64,000 nt of DNA from Candidatus Anaerostipes excrementavium (GCA_019114985.1 DXEM01000004.1:39721-103720); one strand, 5' to 3'; shown: positions 34,800 to 43,267, numbered from the stretch's first letter. The notes: generated by a model from the sequence alone, not told the origin. Numbers and translations are program-made.

Positions 34800-34829
34800 T
34801 TATCTTATCAAGTATTATATTTAAGATAA
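34800..34829 (+). promoter_or_regulatory. Inverted repeat before the XRE gene (possible operator)
   Basis: TTATCTTA (34800-34807) and TAAGATAA (34822-34829) form perfect 8-base arms with centres 22 bases apart, over the likely promoter region. Such spacing suits a dimeric repressor; autoregulation by the gene product is inferred. Confidence 0.4.
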
Positions 34830-34852
34830 GCAATCGATAAGGAGGATGATCC

Positions 34853-35317
34853 ATGAATTTAGGAAATAGTTTATTTCATGCAAGAAAAAAGTGCGGACTT
34901 TCACAAGAAGATGTAGCAGCAAAGTTGGGAGTAAGCAGGCAGACAATCTCAAAATGGGAAACCGATGAAACGGTTCCGGATATTCGCCAGTCAAAGAAAA
35001 TGGCAGTGCTTTACCATATGACTTTAGATGAACTCATTGATTTTGATATGGATATGATGAAGATTCAGGAAGCGATCGATAAAACAGACGAAAAAATTCA
35101 GGAGAAGATCAATTGGACAAATGCATGGGGAAAGAAATATCCGATTCTTCTGAAATATCAAACCGAGGTCAATATCCCAAATTATGCGCGCCGGATTGAA
35201 CTTATGCTGGATGAGTTAAAACAGGAATATCAGTTTACGGAACAGGATGCAATGTTGGTTCTTAAAGATATTTTGTACAATGTCTGGAAAAGCCGTAAAG
35301 ACAAAACAAAAGAATGA
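34853..35317 (+). CDS. XRE-family transcriptional regulator
   Basis: A 154-residue protein. Residues 5-60 form a Cro/CI helix-turn-helix (LSQEDVAAKLGVSRQTISKWE); the rest is helical with no recognised ligand domain (EKINWTNAWGKKYPILLK, then an alpha-helical tail). AAGGAGGATGATCC precedes the ATG. It stands alone between terminators, with an inverted repeat over its promoter, which fits a self-controlled regulator. Its targets are unknown; feoAB lies 311 bases downstream. Confidence 0.88.
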   Translation: MNLGNSLFHARKKCGLSQEDVAAKLGVSRQTISKWETDETVPDIRQSKKMAVLYHMTLDELIDFDMDMMKIQEAIDKTDEKIQEKINWTNAWGKKYPILLKYQTEVNIPNYARRIELMLDELKQEYQFTEQDAMLVLKDILYNVWKSRKDKTKE

Positions 35318-35328
35318 AACGCTATATA

Positions 35329-35375
35329 GGAAACAGGGCAGTTGATTTTGATGATCATCTGTCCTGTTTCCTTTT
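35329..35375 (+). terminator. Intrinsic terminator after the XRE gene
   Basis: GGAAACAGGGCAG pairs with CTGTCCTGTTTCC (one wobble) with an ~18-base loop and T4. Confidence 0.8.
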
Positions 35376-35628
35376 AAATAAAAAAATTGACATTATTCAC
35401 TTATATTTTACAAAAAAGCAAAATTGTTATAAAATAATTCGTTTTAAAGAATAATTTTCCTATAAATAGTCAATATTGTTATAAAAAAATTGGCGCAAAA
35501 AACAGGCATGATGCTGAAATTTTGATAAAATCTGTATTGTATTGAAAAAAAGTATCAAAAATTGTCGTAGTTCTGCTATAATAAATAAATAGAGTTTGAT
35601 ACAACTAATCCAATAGGAGGACAAGATA
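35376..35628 (+). promoter_or_regulatory. AT-rich feoAB upstream region with promoter and repeats
   Basis: An extended -10 (TGCTATAAT, 35574-35582) precedes feoA. The perfect inverted repeat GTATCAAA (35552-35559) / TTTGATAC (35595-35602) is centred on that -10. Further upstream the 12-base direct repeat ATTGTTATAAAA occurs at 35423-35434 and 35475-35486, 52 bases apart. These are candidate sites for an iron- or redox-responsive regulator. They do not match the classical Fur box that I know. Confidence 0.5.
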
Positions 35629-35865
35629 TTGGAACAAATGATAACTTTGAGCCAAGGAAAAATCGGAGATTCTTATACGGTTCAGAAGATGGAACTTCCA
35701 ATGAACATAGAGAAACGTCTGGAAGCTCTCGGAATGACTCATGGAACTTCCGTTCTTATTTTAAACAGCAAGAGCCATGGTGTTTTAATTGTAAAAGTTC
35801 GAGGAACCAGATTTGCCCTGGGGCGTAACATAACAGAGAAGATACAAGTTGGGAGGGCATCATGA
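35629..35865 (+). CDS. feoA: Ferrous iron transport protein A
   Basis: A 78-residue SH3-like protein that assists FeoB. It shows the family pattern ITLSQGKIGDSYTV, EKRLEALGMTHGTSVLILN and VKVRGTRFALGRNIT. The start is a TTG at 35629 behind TAGGAGGACAAGATA; an ATG 9 bases further on is an alternative. The stop overlaps the feoB start (ATGA), so the two are coupled. Confidence 0.93.
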   Translation: MEQMITLSQGKIGDSYTVQKMELPMNIEKRLEALGMTHGTSVLILNSKSHGVLIVKVRGTRFALGRNITEKIQVGRAS

Positions 35866-37904
35866 AAGAAGATTTGACAATTGGATTTATAGGAAACCCC
35901 AATTGCGGAAAGACAACATTATTTAACGCCTATACCGGCGCCAATTTAAAAGTTGCCAACTGGCCCGGAGTGACCGTGGAACGTATGGAAGGCGCGATAC
36001 GGGATCATGATTTAAATATCCGTTTGGTCGATTTGCCCGGTACATACAGCCTGACTTCTTATACAATGGAAGAGCAGGTTTCCCGACAATTTATTATGAG
36101 TGATGAAGTGGATGTGATTGTCGATGTAGCAGATGCGTCTTCATTGGAACGAAACCTCTATTTAACGCTTCAGCTTTTGGAGCTTGGCAAACCGGTAGTC
36201 CTTGCATTGAACATGATGGATATCGTAGCGAAAAGAGGAATGGAGATTGATACTCATCGTCTTCCGGAGATGCTTGGAATTCCTGTTATTCCGGTTTCTG
36301 CAAGAAAACGGACCGGTTTGGATATTTTACTTCATGCGGCAGCACATCATAAAGACAATCAAAAACCGGATCGTTTGATTCATGATCATAAACAGACATT
36401 TCATCATGCTCATGATCATCATGCAGAATATGCTATGGTGTATTCCGATGAGATTGAAGATAAAATCGATGATATCATTGTCTATATGGAAGAAAAATAT
36501 CCGGGATTCGATAACTATCGATGGCTGGCAATTAAACAGTTGGAACAAGACCAGGAAGTAACTGATCGTTATCCTGTGGATCTGCCGGATGTTATCGATA
36601 AAAATTATGAATCGGAGATCATTAACCAAAAATATGATTTTATCCAGGAAATCGTAGAAGAAGTCGTTGTGAACAAAAACCGCCAAGAGGTGCTGACCGA
36701 GAAAGCGGATCGGATTTTGACCCATCGAATTTTTGGAATTCCGATTTTCTTAGGTATTATGGCATTGGTCTTTTTCCTGACTTTTATGATAGGTGATTGG
36801 CTGAAAGGGTATTTTGAAATGGGCTTGGAAGCCTTTGGCGGATGGATCTCACAGGGCTTGGAGCATTTGAATGTCAATCCGATGCTGCAGTCGTTGATCG
36901 TTGACGGAATTATTACCGGCGTTGGTGGAATTCTTACGTTCCTGCCGAATATTTTTATTTTGTTTTTAGCGCTGGCTTTTCTGGAAGACAGTGGATATAT
37001 GGCAAGAGTCGCTTATGTCATGGAAGGAGTGATGAGCAAACTGGGATTATCCGGAAGAGCCTTTATTCCTATGATTTTAGGCTTTGGGTGTACAGTACCT
37101 GCCATAATGGCGTCAAGAGCCTTAGAGAACCCGAGAGACCGCTATAAGGTTATGCTGATTACACCATTTATGAGCTGCAGCGCACGGCTGCCGATTTATA
37201 TTTTGTTTTCCGGAATGTTTTTCCCGGATCATTCGATGATTGCAGCATACTCCATGTATTTAATCGGCTTGATCATTGCAATTTTGATTGCCGCCATCAT
37301 TCATTTGATCGATCGTAAGACGAGTCCGAATTATCTGCTGATTGAACTTCCGGAGTATAAAGCACCAAGCGCAAGAACCATTGCTATTTATGTATGGGAA
37401 AAAGTGAAAGATTATCTTACAAAAGCAGGAACTACGATTTTTGTGGCTTCTATTTTCATGTGGATCATTTTGAATTTTGGATTTGGTGGATATACAACAG
37501 AAATGGCATCAAGTTTCGGCGCTTCCATAGGAAAAGTCCTGGTACCTTTCTTTGCTCCGATCGGTCTTGGGTTCTGGCAGATTGCTGTTGCATTGATTGC
37601 CGGAATCTCAGCAAAAGAAGTAGTAGTATCCAGCTGTGCCGTCTTATTTGGAGTACCGAATATCAACTCGCCGGTCGGCATGAATATGATGCAGTCTATT
37701 CTTGAAAATATGGGATTTAGTCAGCTGAATGCCTTTTGTTTAATGATTTTCTGCCTGCTCTATATTCCTTGCGCAGCAACGCTGGCAACTATCAAAAAAG
37801 AAGCCGGAAGCTGGAAATTCATGGGATTGGCTGCGTTATTCCAATTAGCAGTTGCCTGGATCGTAACGTTTTTAATTTACCAGATTGGAAGTATGGCAAT
37901 ATAA
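35862..37904 (+). CDS. feoB: Ferrous iron transporter B
   Basis: GTP-dependent Fe(II) uptake permease. The 680-residue protein has the N-terminal G domain (GNPNCGKTT, 11-19; DLPGTYSLTSYT; NMMD), a linker, and a membrane domain of about 8-10 helices with two Gate motifs (GFGCTVPAIMASRAL near 405 and the second around 600, AKEVVVSSCAVLFG). A histidine-rich stretch (HDHKQTFHHAHDHH, about 174-187) in the cytosolic linker probably binds metal. It follows feoA with a 4-base overlap and ends at a strong terminator. No feoC seen. Confidence 0.95.
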   Translation: MKEDLTIGFIGNPNCGKTTLFNAYTGANLKVANWPGVTVERMEGAIRDHDLNIRLVDLPGTYSLTSYTMEEQVSRQFIMSDEVDVIVDVADASSLERNLYLTLQLLELGKPVVLALNMMDIVAKRGMEIDTHRLPEMLGIPVIPVSARKRTGLDILLHAAAHHKDNQKPDRLIHDHKQTFHHAHDHHAEYAMVYSDEIEDKIDDIIVYMEEKYPGFDNYRWLAIKQLEQDQEVTDRYPVDLPDVIDKNYESEIINQKYDFIQEIVEEVVVNKNRQEVLTEKADRILTHRIFGIPIFLGIMALVFFLTFMIGDWLKGYFEMGLEAFGGWISQGLEHLNVNPMLQSLIVDGIITGVGGILTFLPNIFILFLALAFLEDSGYMARVAYVMEGVMSKLGLSGRAFIPMILGFGCTVPAIMASRALENPRDRYKVMLITPFMSCSARLPIYILFSGMFFPDHSMIAAYSMYLIGLIIAILIAAIIHLIDRKTSPNYLLIELPEYKAPSARTIAIYVWEKVKDYLTKAGTTIFVASIFMWIILNFGFGGYTTEMASSFGASIGKVLVPFFAPIGLGFWQIAVALIAGISAKEVVVSSCAVLFGVPNINSPVGMNMMQSILENMGFSQLNAFCLMIFCLLYIPCAATLATIKKEAGSWKFMGLAALFQLAVAWIVTFLIYQIGSMAI

Positions 37905-37932
37905 AATTATAAAATTATAAAATTATAAAATA
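37902..37932 (+). repeat. 8-bp tandem repeat at the feoB stop
   Basis: TAAAATTA is repeated three times plus a partial unit, the first unit containing the feoB stop codon; it fills the gap to the terminator stem. Confidence 0.7.
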
Positions 37933-37976
37933 AAGATAAAACCGGACTATGAGTTTTCATTGTCCGGTTTTATCTT
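37933..37976 (+). terminator. Strong intrinsic terminator of feoAB
   Basis: Perfect 15-bp stem AAGATAAAACCGGAC / GTCCGGTTTTATCTT with a 14-base loop. It has symmetrical A/T ends and can work on either strand. Confidence 0.8.
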
Positions 37977-38003
37977 GAATCCAGCAAATCTAGATTCTTT
38001 TTT
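37977..38003 (+). repeat. Degenerate core of the dispersed repeat (copy E)
   Basis: GAATCCAGCAAATCTAGATTC followed by T7: it matches the terminal palindrome of copies A, B and D on the left side and in the loop, and keeps a weaker stem. It acts as a possible second terminator behind feoAB. Confidence 0.5.
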
Positions 38004-38038
38004 AAGAAATTCTTTATAAAAAATCAAATTTCCTACAC

Positions 38039-38067
38039 TTGTAAGATTTAAAGATGTATGATATAGT
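38039..38067 (+). promoter_or_regulatory. Promoter of the unknown membrane protein gene
   Basis: TTGTAA, 17 bases, TATAGT, 53 bases before the ATG at 38120. Confidence 0.6.
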
Positions 38068-38119
38068 AGAAAAAACTTAAATCAAAGCACAAAATAAATA
38101 ATAGGAAAGGATTGTTATT

Positions 38120-39040
38120 ATGAAGGAAACATCTATCTTCCTGCGGATTGTAGGAAAACTATCTGCGATTATTTTCTTTGTTTCTCTATTTTGTCTGGGA
38201 GTTTCTTTTTGTTTAAAACCAATTTGTACGCAGACAGTACAAAATCTTGTTTTGAACGAGACAGTCACCGATTATTTGACGGATGGAATCTCTCAGGAAA
38301 ACAAAGTTTCATCCAATCATACAGCAGACAGCACAGAAACTTCATCCCAGGGAACAAATATAGAAAAAACCGACATCATTACAAAGGAACAGATCGAAAA
38401 GGTAGAGGAAATTGTTCAGTCGAGTCCGGAATTAAGAGATCTTGCCTCCAAGTATTTGGAACAATACGCACAGTATATGGAAGACGGCGTATCCTCCATA
38501 CCGGAATCGCAAAAAGAAGAACTTATGAACTCTGTAAATGAAGATATCTTGGATGTCTTGGAAGATGAATCAAGTTCTTCGTTCACGGAATCTGACCGTC
38601 AACGGTATAAAACCGCATTGGAAGAAAAAGAGCAAGCGGTTTTTGATACATTGGATGAGATGCCGTCTGCATTGGAACAAACCATGCCGGATGCGGCGGC
38701 AGCTTTAAAAACATATGGAAAAGCCGTATCTATGGAAACCCAGGCAGGGTTGGCAGCGGCAGCCATTATCACAGGAATTCTATTGATTGTTTGCAGAAGA
38801 TATCAGTTTCGGTTGGCAAAGAGCATCGGAGTCTTCACGCTGATCGATGGTCTTTTGATTGCATTTGCCGTACCTTATATCGCTGAGATTCTGTCTGGAT
38901 TCCTCACAAATCAATTATTAGGGCGCACCGGAGATATCGATACAGGAATCTGCAGTCAAATTGGAGGCGGCATGATCACAGCAGGAATTCTTTTGATCGC
39001 ATTTTATATGATTTATCATAGAAAAAGAAAAACGGCATAA
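38120..39040 (+). CDS. Membrane protein of unknown function
   Basis: A 306-residue protein that I do not recognise. One membrane helix lies near the N-terminus (about 10-33), then an external region of about 170 residues rich in E, S, T and D (including repeated E/S-rich helices), then three helices at about 212-230, 240-262 and 278-300, and a basic C-terminus. This looks like a surface sensor or an envelope-anchored domain. AGGAAAGGATTGTTATT precedes the ATG. It has its own promoter and terminator. Confidence 0.7.
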   Translation: MKETSIFLRIVGKLSAIIFFVSLFCLGVSFCLKPICTQTVQNLVLNETVTDYLTDGISQENKVSSNHTADSTETSSQGTNIEKTDIITKEQIEKVEEIVQSSPELRDLASKYLEQYAQYMEDGVSSIPESQKEELMNSVNEDILDVLEDESSSSFTESDRQRYKTALEEKEQAVFDTLDEMPSALEQTMPDAAAALKTYGKAVSMETQAGLAAAAIITGILLIVCRRYQFRLAKSIGVFTLIDGLLIAFAVPYIAEILSGFLTNQLLGRTGDIDTGICSQIGGGMITAGILLIAFYMIYHRKRKTA

Positions 39041-39058
39041 TCGAAAGATTAAGTTACG

Positions 39059-39101
39059 GAAAGAAGGTTTGATGAAGAAAAGCCTTCTTTCTCTCTTTTT
39101 T
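39059..39101 (+). terminator. Intrinsic terminator
   Basis: GAAAGAAGG / CCTTCTTTC 9-bp stem with a T-rich tail ending in T6. Confidence 0.75.
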
Positions 39102-39192
39102 GTACAATCTATAATTTAAATCGGTATTTTGCGTATAGATTGACATCGCTATCGATTCCATCCAATGACACTCTTTCTATGCATTATAAAAT

Positions 39193-39246
39193 GTAAAAAA
39201 GAAACATTTTCATTGATCAGGAAAAACTCCCGGGAAAATGTTTCTT
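39193..39246 (-). terminator. Intrinsic terminator for the small leftward gene
   Basis: Perfect 13-bp stem (AAGAAACATTTTC / GAAAATGTTTCTT) with T6 following on the minus strand (39193-39198). It lies 41 bases after the stop of the 51-residue gene. Confidence 0.75.
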
Positions 39247-39286
39247 ATAACATGTTTTTATTTCTAATTCCTCTTTCTGCAGTCAA

Positions 39287-39442
39287 TTAGAAACTAAGGT
39301 GTTTTTTTCTCTTGAGAAGATTCGCCCCTGAGATAATCAGAAGGGTTCCCGCCGCAACACCAAAACAAATGGAAAGAATTCCTAATATCAGATTGCCGGC
39401 TCCTGTGTGTTTCATCGTTAAATAAATCTTTTCCATATCCAT
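39287..39442 (-). CDS. Small single-span membrane protein (51 residues)
   Basis: A short gene that is easily missed. It reads MDMEKIYLTMKHTGAGN, then a hydrophobic, glycine-rich stretch (about residues 18-42, LILGILSICFGVAAG and LLIISGANLL) and ends in the basic tail KRKKHLSF. GGAGGTTATGCC precedes the ATG, a TTGCGT-17-TTTAAT promoter is possible at 39473-39501, and a strong leftward terminator follows at 39193-39246. Start, ribosome site and terminator together support a real gene. Function is unknown; a membrane-helix peptide of this sort may interact with larger membrane complexes or be a type I toxin, but nothing seen decides this. Confidence 0.65.
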   Translation of the reverse strand: MDMEKIYLTMKHTGAGNLILGILSICFGVAAGTLLIISGANLLKRKKHLSF

Positions 39443-39505
39443 GGCATAACCTCCGTTTCATATTATGTTCCTATTAAATAGCGCCTCATTATCAGACGCA
39501 AGGAT

Positions 39506-40051
39506 CTATCCTCGATTTAATCGTTTTTTCCGCTCTTCCCAGTCCGGAAGAAATGTCTTCATAAGATCTTTGAATCTCTGATTATGGCTTGGCTCCAGCA
39601 GATGGCAAAGCTCATGAACAACTACATATTCGATACAGGGATCAGGATATCGGATCAGCTGCAGATTCATACGAATTCGCCCTGTCTTTGTGCTGCAGCT
39701 TCCCCACAAGGTCTTCATATCACGAATCGTAAAATCTTTTGCCTTTACTTCCATAACAGGTTCCCATTTTGAGGCAAAAGCCAAAATCTTTTGATACAAT
39801 ACGTCTCTCTCCTGTTTAGAGATCTCTTTTTTGGCAGTTTGCTGCGACGATGCATGATTCACCATTTTCCAATGATTCCTGACGATCCAATCGGATTTGG
39901 ACGATAAAAAATCCATAATATCTCTTTCCCGCGCCCTTTTCGGTGCGGTAATCAGGACCTTGCCATCCGGCGGTTTTATGTAAATATTGATATTCTTGAT
40001 TGGTCTGCGGTCAATGACCGCAGGGATCCCTTGAATTTGTATTTCTTTCAT
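39506..40051 (-). CDS. YgjP-like zinc metallopeptidase (DUF45)
   Basis: A 181-residue protein of the M48-like YgjP/WLM group. The zinc motif HELCHLLEPSHN is near residue 147, and the family opening (IDRRPIKNINIYIKPPDGKVLI) and LWGSCSTKTGRIRMN are clear. The start was moved to 40051, after the end of the upstream gene, since the longer reading frame lies inside that gene; AGGAAG lies 11 bases before it. Transcribed with the ABC1/UbiB gene 5 bases upstream. Natural substrate is not known. Confidence 0.85.
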   Translation of the reverse strand: MKEIQIQGIPAVIDRRPIKNINIYIKPPDGKVLITAPKRARERDIMDFLSSKSDWIVRNHWKMVNHASSQQTAKKEISKQERDVLYQKILAFASKWEPVMEVKAKDFTIRDMKTLWGSCSTKTGRIRMNLQLIRYPDPCIEYVVVHELCHLLEPSHNQRFKDLMKTFLPDWEERKKRLNRG

Positions 40052-40056
40052 TTCTA

Positions 40057-41667
40057 CTACTTCTTCCTGCTTTTTTTCTTCATAATCATGCAGATCAGGA
40101 GATATAACATAAAAATTCCGCCAATGCAGAACCCTGCGAACGCAAGCCATGGCATTCCAAAGACTTCAGGCTGAATATCTGTTAGGCAAAGCAGCGCCGA
40201 TCCCATCCAAAAGGAAGCCGCGAATATTGTAAGAATCAGATGATTTACGTGACTTCCGATCTGATCTTTGACTTCTTTCGTCTGAGGGGATTCCAAATTA
40301 ATGCGTATCTGCCCATTCTTTGTGATATTCAGGAGATCCGAAAGCTGGGCGGGAATCTCCAAAGACTTCTTAGAGGAAGAATAAAGATCCCGGATGCTGT
40401 GTTTTATCTCTTTTTTGATATCAAATTCCTGAAACATAATTGCGGACATATGAGTCGTCAAGATCTCCAGCATATTAACGTTTGGAGAACATATCTTTAA
40501 AGTTCCCTCGATTGTAATCATACTTCTGGCCAATAATGTTATATCGGACGGAACTGCAATCTTATGGATCTTTAAGAGATTCAGAAAATCCTCCATCAGT
40601 TCCCCTACATTCATCGTGCCAAAATCCATATTCATGTAACGCCCCACCAGATCGTCCAGATCTGTATATAATTGGGCATGGTTAATCTTCTCTTTTGGTG
40701 TTCCAAAAGACAGGAAGGCATTCTTCAATTCGTAGATGTCGTTTTTTAAAATCGCCGAAATTGCTCGTTTTAAAATTGCCTTATAATGATCAGATAGATA
40801 ACCGGCCATTCCTAAATCGAGCCATGCAATCTTTCCATCAGAAATCCAGAGATTCCCCGGATGAGGATCTGCATGAAAGAAACCATCTTCCAAAATTTGT
40901 TTACAATAATTTTCTGCGGTTTTCTTTCCAATCTCCGACATATCATAGCCCAAAGCTTCTAATTGGTCAATCTCATCGATCTGAATTCCGCTGATATAAC
41001 TCATGACCAGCAGCTGATAACTGGAATATTGCCGGTAAACCTTGGGACAGGTCACATATTGGATTTCTTTTTGGTTTTCATAAAATAATTCCAAATGCTC
41101 TGCTTCTTTGAAGAAATCCATTTCTTCTTTGGTCGTCTCCCAAAGTTCATCGATCATACTGCGAAAATCAATGAGATTGCCTGTACCCATGGCAAGATTC
41201 AAAAGACCGGAAGCCTTTTTCATCAGTGCAATATCCTGGGCAACTGTTTCTTTAATGCCTGGACGCTGTACTTTTAAAACGACCTTTTCTCCGTTTTGAA
41301 GAATCGCCCGATGAACCTGCGCGATCGATGCGGAACCGAGAGGTTCCGGATCAATTTCATAAAAAATATCCTTTGGATCCTCTCCGAGTTCCTGCTCCAA
41401 AATCTCAAGAATCATCTCAAAATCCAGTGGTTTCACATCGGTCCGCAGGCGGGCTAACTTCTGGCAATATTTCTCCGGCAGAATATCAGAACGCATGGAC
41501 ATGATCTGTCCAAGTTTTACATAAGTAGGACCTAGATCTTCCAAAATGTCACAAAGCTTCTCAGGTGAGATTCCCTGGGTGATATGATGACGCTTTAAGA
41601 CTTTTAAAATCTCTTTTAAGCGTCCTTTGGAATTTGGATCTTCTGTTTTATTTTCTTCCTGCTTCAT
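40057..41667 (-). CDS. ABC1/UbiB/AarF kinase-like protein
   Basis: A 536-residue atypical kinase. It has LGPTYVKLGQIMSMRSDILP (KxGQ motif, about 49-68), VVLKVQRPG with the lysine (about 127-135), HADPHPGN (about 288-295) and DLGMAG, and ends with two membrane helices (about 475-495 and 507-528) and a basic tail. In respiring organisms these proteins support ubiquinone synthesis; in an anaerobe without ubiquinone the role is open. It lies 10 bases after a phasin-like gene and before a metallopeptidase gene. Confidence 0.92.
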   Translation of the reverse strand: MKQEENKTEDPNSKGRLKEILKVLKRHHITQGISPEKLCDILEDLGPTYVKLGQIMSMRSDILPEKYCQKLARLRTDVKPLDFEMILEILEQELGEDPKDIFYEIDPEPLGSASIAQVHRAILQNGEKVVLKVQRPGIKETVAQDIALMKKASGLLNLAMGTGNLIDFRSMIDELWETTKEEMDFFKEAEHLELFYENQKEIQYVTCPKVYRQYSSYQLLVMSYISGIQIDEIDQLEALGYDMSEIGKKTAENYCKQILEDGFFHADPHPGNLWISDGKIAWLDLGMAGYLSDHYKAILKRAISAILKNDIYELKNAFLSFGTPKEKINHAQLYTDLDDLVGRYMNMDFGTMNVGELMEDFLNLLKIHKIAVPSDITLLARSMITIEGTLKICSPNVNMLEILTTHMSAIMFQEFDIKKEIKHSIRDLYSSSKKSLEIPAQLSDLLNITKNGQIRINLESPQTKEVKDQIGSHVNHLILTIFAASFWMGSALLCLTDIQPEVFGMPWLAFAGFCIGGIFMLYLLICMIMKKKSRKK

Positions 41668-41677
41668 CCTTTTTATC

Positions 41678-42007
41678 CTATGCTTCTTCTGCGTCTGTAC
41701 TGTCCTCTTCCTTCGCTGCTTCTGCTTCTGCGATGCGCTCTTTCAGCTTCTTAAGTTCTTCCAAAGACATCTTATCTACGGAGGCGAAAGCATCATCAAA
41801 GTTTTTGGTTACGCTTACCGATACGTGATCTTTTACCTTTTCTTTTGCTTTGTGCTTTAACTCTTCATTAAAGACTTTCCCCTGCTCAACGGTAAGTTCT
41901 CCTTTTTCTACCAGCTTGTCAATGATGTCTTTGGCAGTTTCCGCCGTTGTAGCAGCGGCGCCGACACCAGCTAAAAAGATATTCCTTACTCCTTCTCCGA
42001 ATTCCAT
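41678..42007 (-). CDS. Phasin-like (PhaF/PhaI-type) helical protein
   Basis: A 109-residue, highly helical protein: an N-terminal hydrophobic-alanine part (GVRNIFLAGVGAAATTAETAKDIID), KGELTVEQGKVFNEELK, and a charged coiled-coil-like end rich in E, A and K. The pattern matches the small phasin-family proteins that lie beside ABC1/UbiB genes in many Firmicutes. No polyhydroxyalkanoate genes are seen here, so granule binding is unlikely. AGGAAGGATGACTT precedes the ATG. Confidence 0.75.
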   Translation of the reverse strand: MEFGEGVRNIFLAGVGAAATTAETAKDIIDKLVEKGELTVEQGKVFNEELKHKAKEKVKDHVSVSVTKNFDDAFASVDKMSLEELKKLKERIAEAEAAKEEDSTDAEEA

Positions 42008-42065
42008 AAGTCATCCTTCCTTTCTCTCAAGACAGACATATTATGTGGTTACTTTCATTTTATCA

Positions 42066-42506
42066 TTAAAGGTTTTCCAGGACAATGGTAAAAGGACCGT
42101 CATTGACTAAAGAAACCTGCATTTCCGCTCCAAAAACGCCGGTTTCTACAACAGGAACTTCCTTGCGGCACTGTTCGATGATATATTCATAAAGTTCTTC
42201 CGCTTTCCCGGGATCCCCTGCCTCGATGAAACTTGGGCGGTTCCCCTTTTTGCAGTTCGCATAAAGAGTAAACTGGGATACCAAAAGAAGTTCTCCATCC
42301 ACGTCTTTTAAGGAAAGATTGGTCTTTCCATTCTCATCCTCAAAAATTCGCAGTCCTAACATTTTTTTCACATATTTATCTGCGGTTTCTTTCGTATCCT
42401 CACGCCCAACGCCGATTAGGACGAGAAATCCTTTTTTGATCTGTCCTGCTGTTTCCTCTTGGATCGTGACAGATGCTTCATTGACTCTTTGAATTACAAA
42501 CTTCAT
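42066..42506 (-). CDS. dtd: D-aminoacyl-tRNA deacylase
   Basis: Removes D-amino acids (and glycine mischarged to tRNA-Ala). The 146-residue protein shows [15 protein letters not shown], the [17 protein letters not shown] motif (about 77-93) and the second cross-subunit motif [10 protein letters not shown] (normally NxGPxT). Its start overlaps the end of the ttcA-like gene by 4 bases. Confidence 0.95.
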   Translation of the reverse strand: MKFVIQRVNEASVTIQEETAGQIKKGFLVLIGVGREDTKETADKYVKKMLGLRIFEDENGKTNLSLKDVDGELLLVSQFTLYANCKKGNRPSFIEAGDPGKAEELYEYIIEQCRKEVPVVETGVFGAEMQVSLVNDGPFTIVLENL

Positions 42507-43267
42507 AACGAATTCTCCTTGTTTTTCTTATTTGGCTTTCCGGACGGCTTCTTTTCCGGCCAGCCTTGAAGATTGGCATTTAAAATCGCCTTAAACATAT
42601 GGTCTCTTGCTCCTTCATGATCTTTATCTAATTGATCAATCAATCGTTTCGCATATTCCCGCTTTGTATTGCCATCCATCGGACAAGGACTTTTGGCAAC
42701 GGGAAGTTCCATTGTATTCTGGAAACTTATAATATCCGCTTCATCCATATACATGAGAGGACGAATCACGGTCAAATCCATCCGATCCAAATAAGTAACA
42801 GGAGAGAAACAATGAATCCTGCTTTCAAAGATCATAGACATCATCAACGTCTCTACCATATCCGATTTATGATGGCCATAAGCCACTTTATTGCACCCAA
42901 GCTCTTTGATTTTTTCATTTAAAGCGCCTTTTCTCATTTTGGCACACAAAGAACAAGGGTTGGTCTCCTGACGTTTCTTAAAAACGATATCAGCGATTTC
43001 CGTTGAAACAATCGTATATGGTACTTTTAATTTTTTACATAATTCCTGTATTTTATTCAAATCAAAATTGCCGAATCCAAGATCCACAGTGATGGCATAA
43101 ATCTCAAACGCATTCGGATAAAAAATTCTTAAATGTGCCAAAGCATATAATAACGTCAGGCTGTCTTTTCCGCCGGATATTCCCACTGCAATGCGGTCTC
43201 CTTCTTCAATCATGCCATAGTCATCAACGGCTTTGCGAACACGGCTCAATACTTGCTGTAATTTCAA
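42503..43267 (-). CDS. TtcA/TilS-like PP-loop ATPase (tRNA 2-thiolation)
   Basis: A 254-residue PP-loop protein. [13 protein letters not shown] (residues 30-42) is the ATP-pyrophosphatase loop; [14 protein letters not shown] (about 103-116) and the later PCPMDG give the cysteines for an iron-sulfur cluster as in TtcA (2-thiocytidine-32 of tRNA). The name ttcA is plausible but related enzymes in Clostridia may act on other positions. It shares 4-base overlaps with the genes on both sides. Confidence 0.85.
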   Translation of the reverse strand: MKLQQVLSRVRKAVDDYGMIEEGDRIAVGISGGKDSLTLLYALAHLRIFYPNAFEIYAITVDLGFGNFDLNKIQELCKKLKVPYTIVSTEIADIVFKKRQETNPCSLCAKMRKGALNEKIKELGCNKVAYGHHKSDMVETLMMSMIFESRIHCFSPVTYLDRMDLTVIRPLMYMDEADIISFQNTMELPVAKSPCPMDGNTKREYAKRLIDQLDKDHEGARDHMFKAILNANLQGWPEKKPSGKPNKKNKENSL

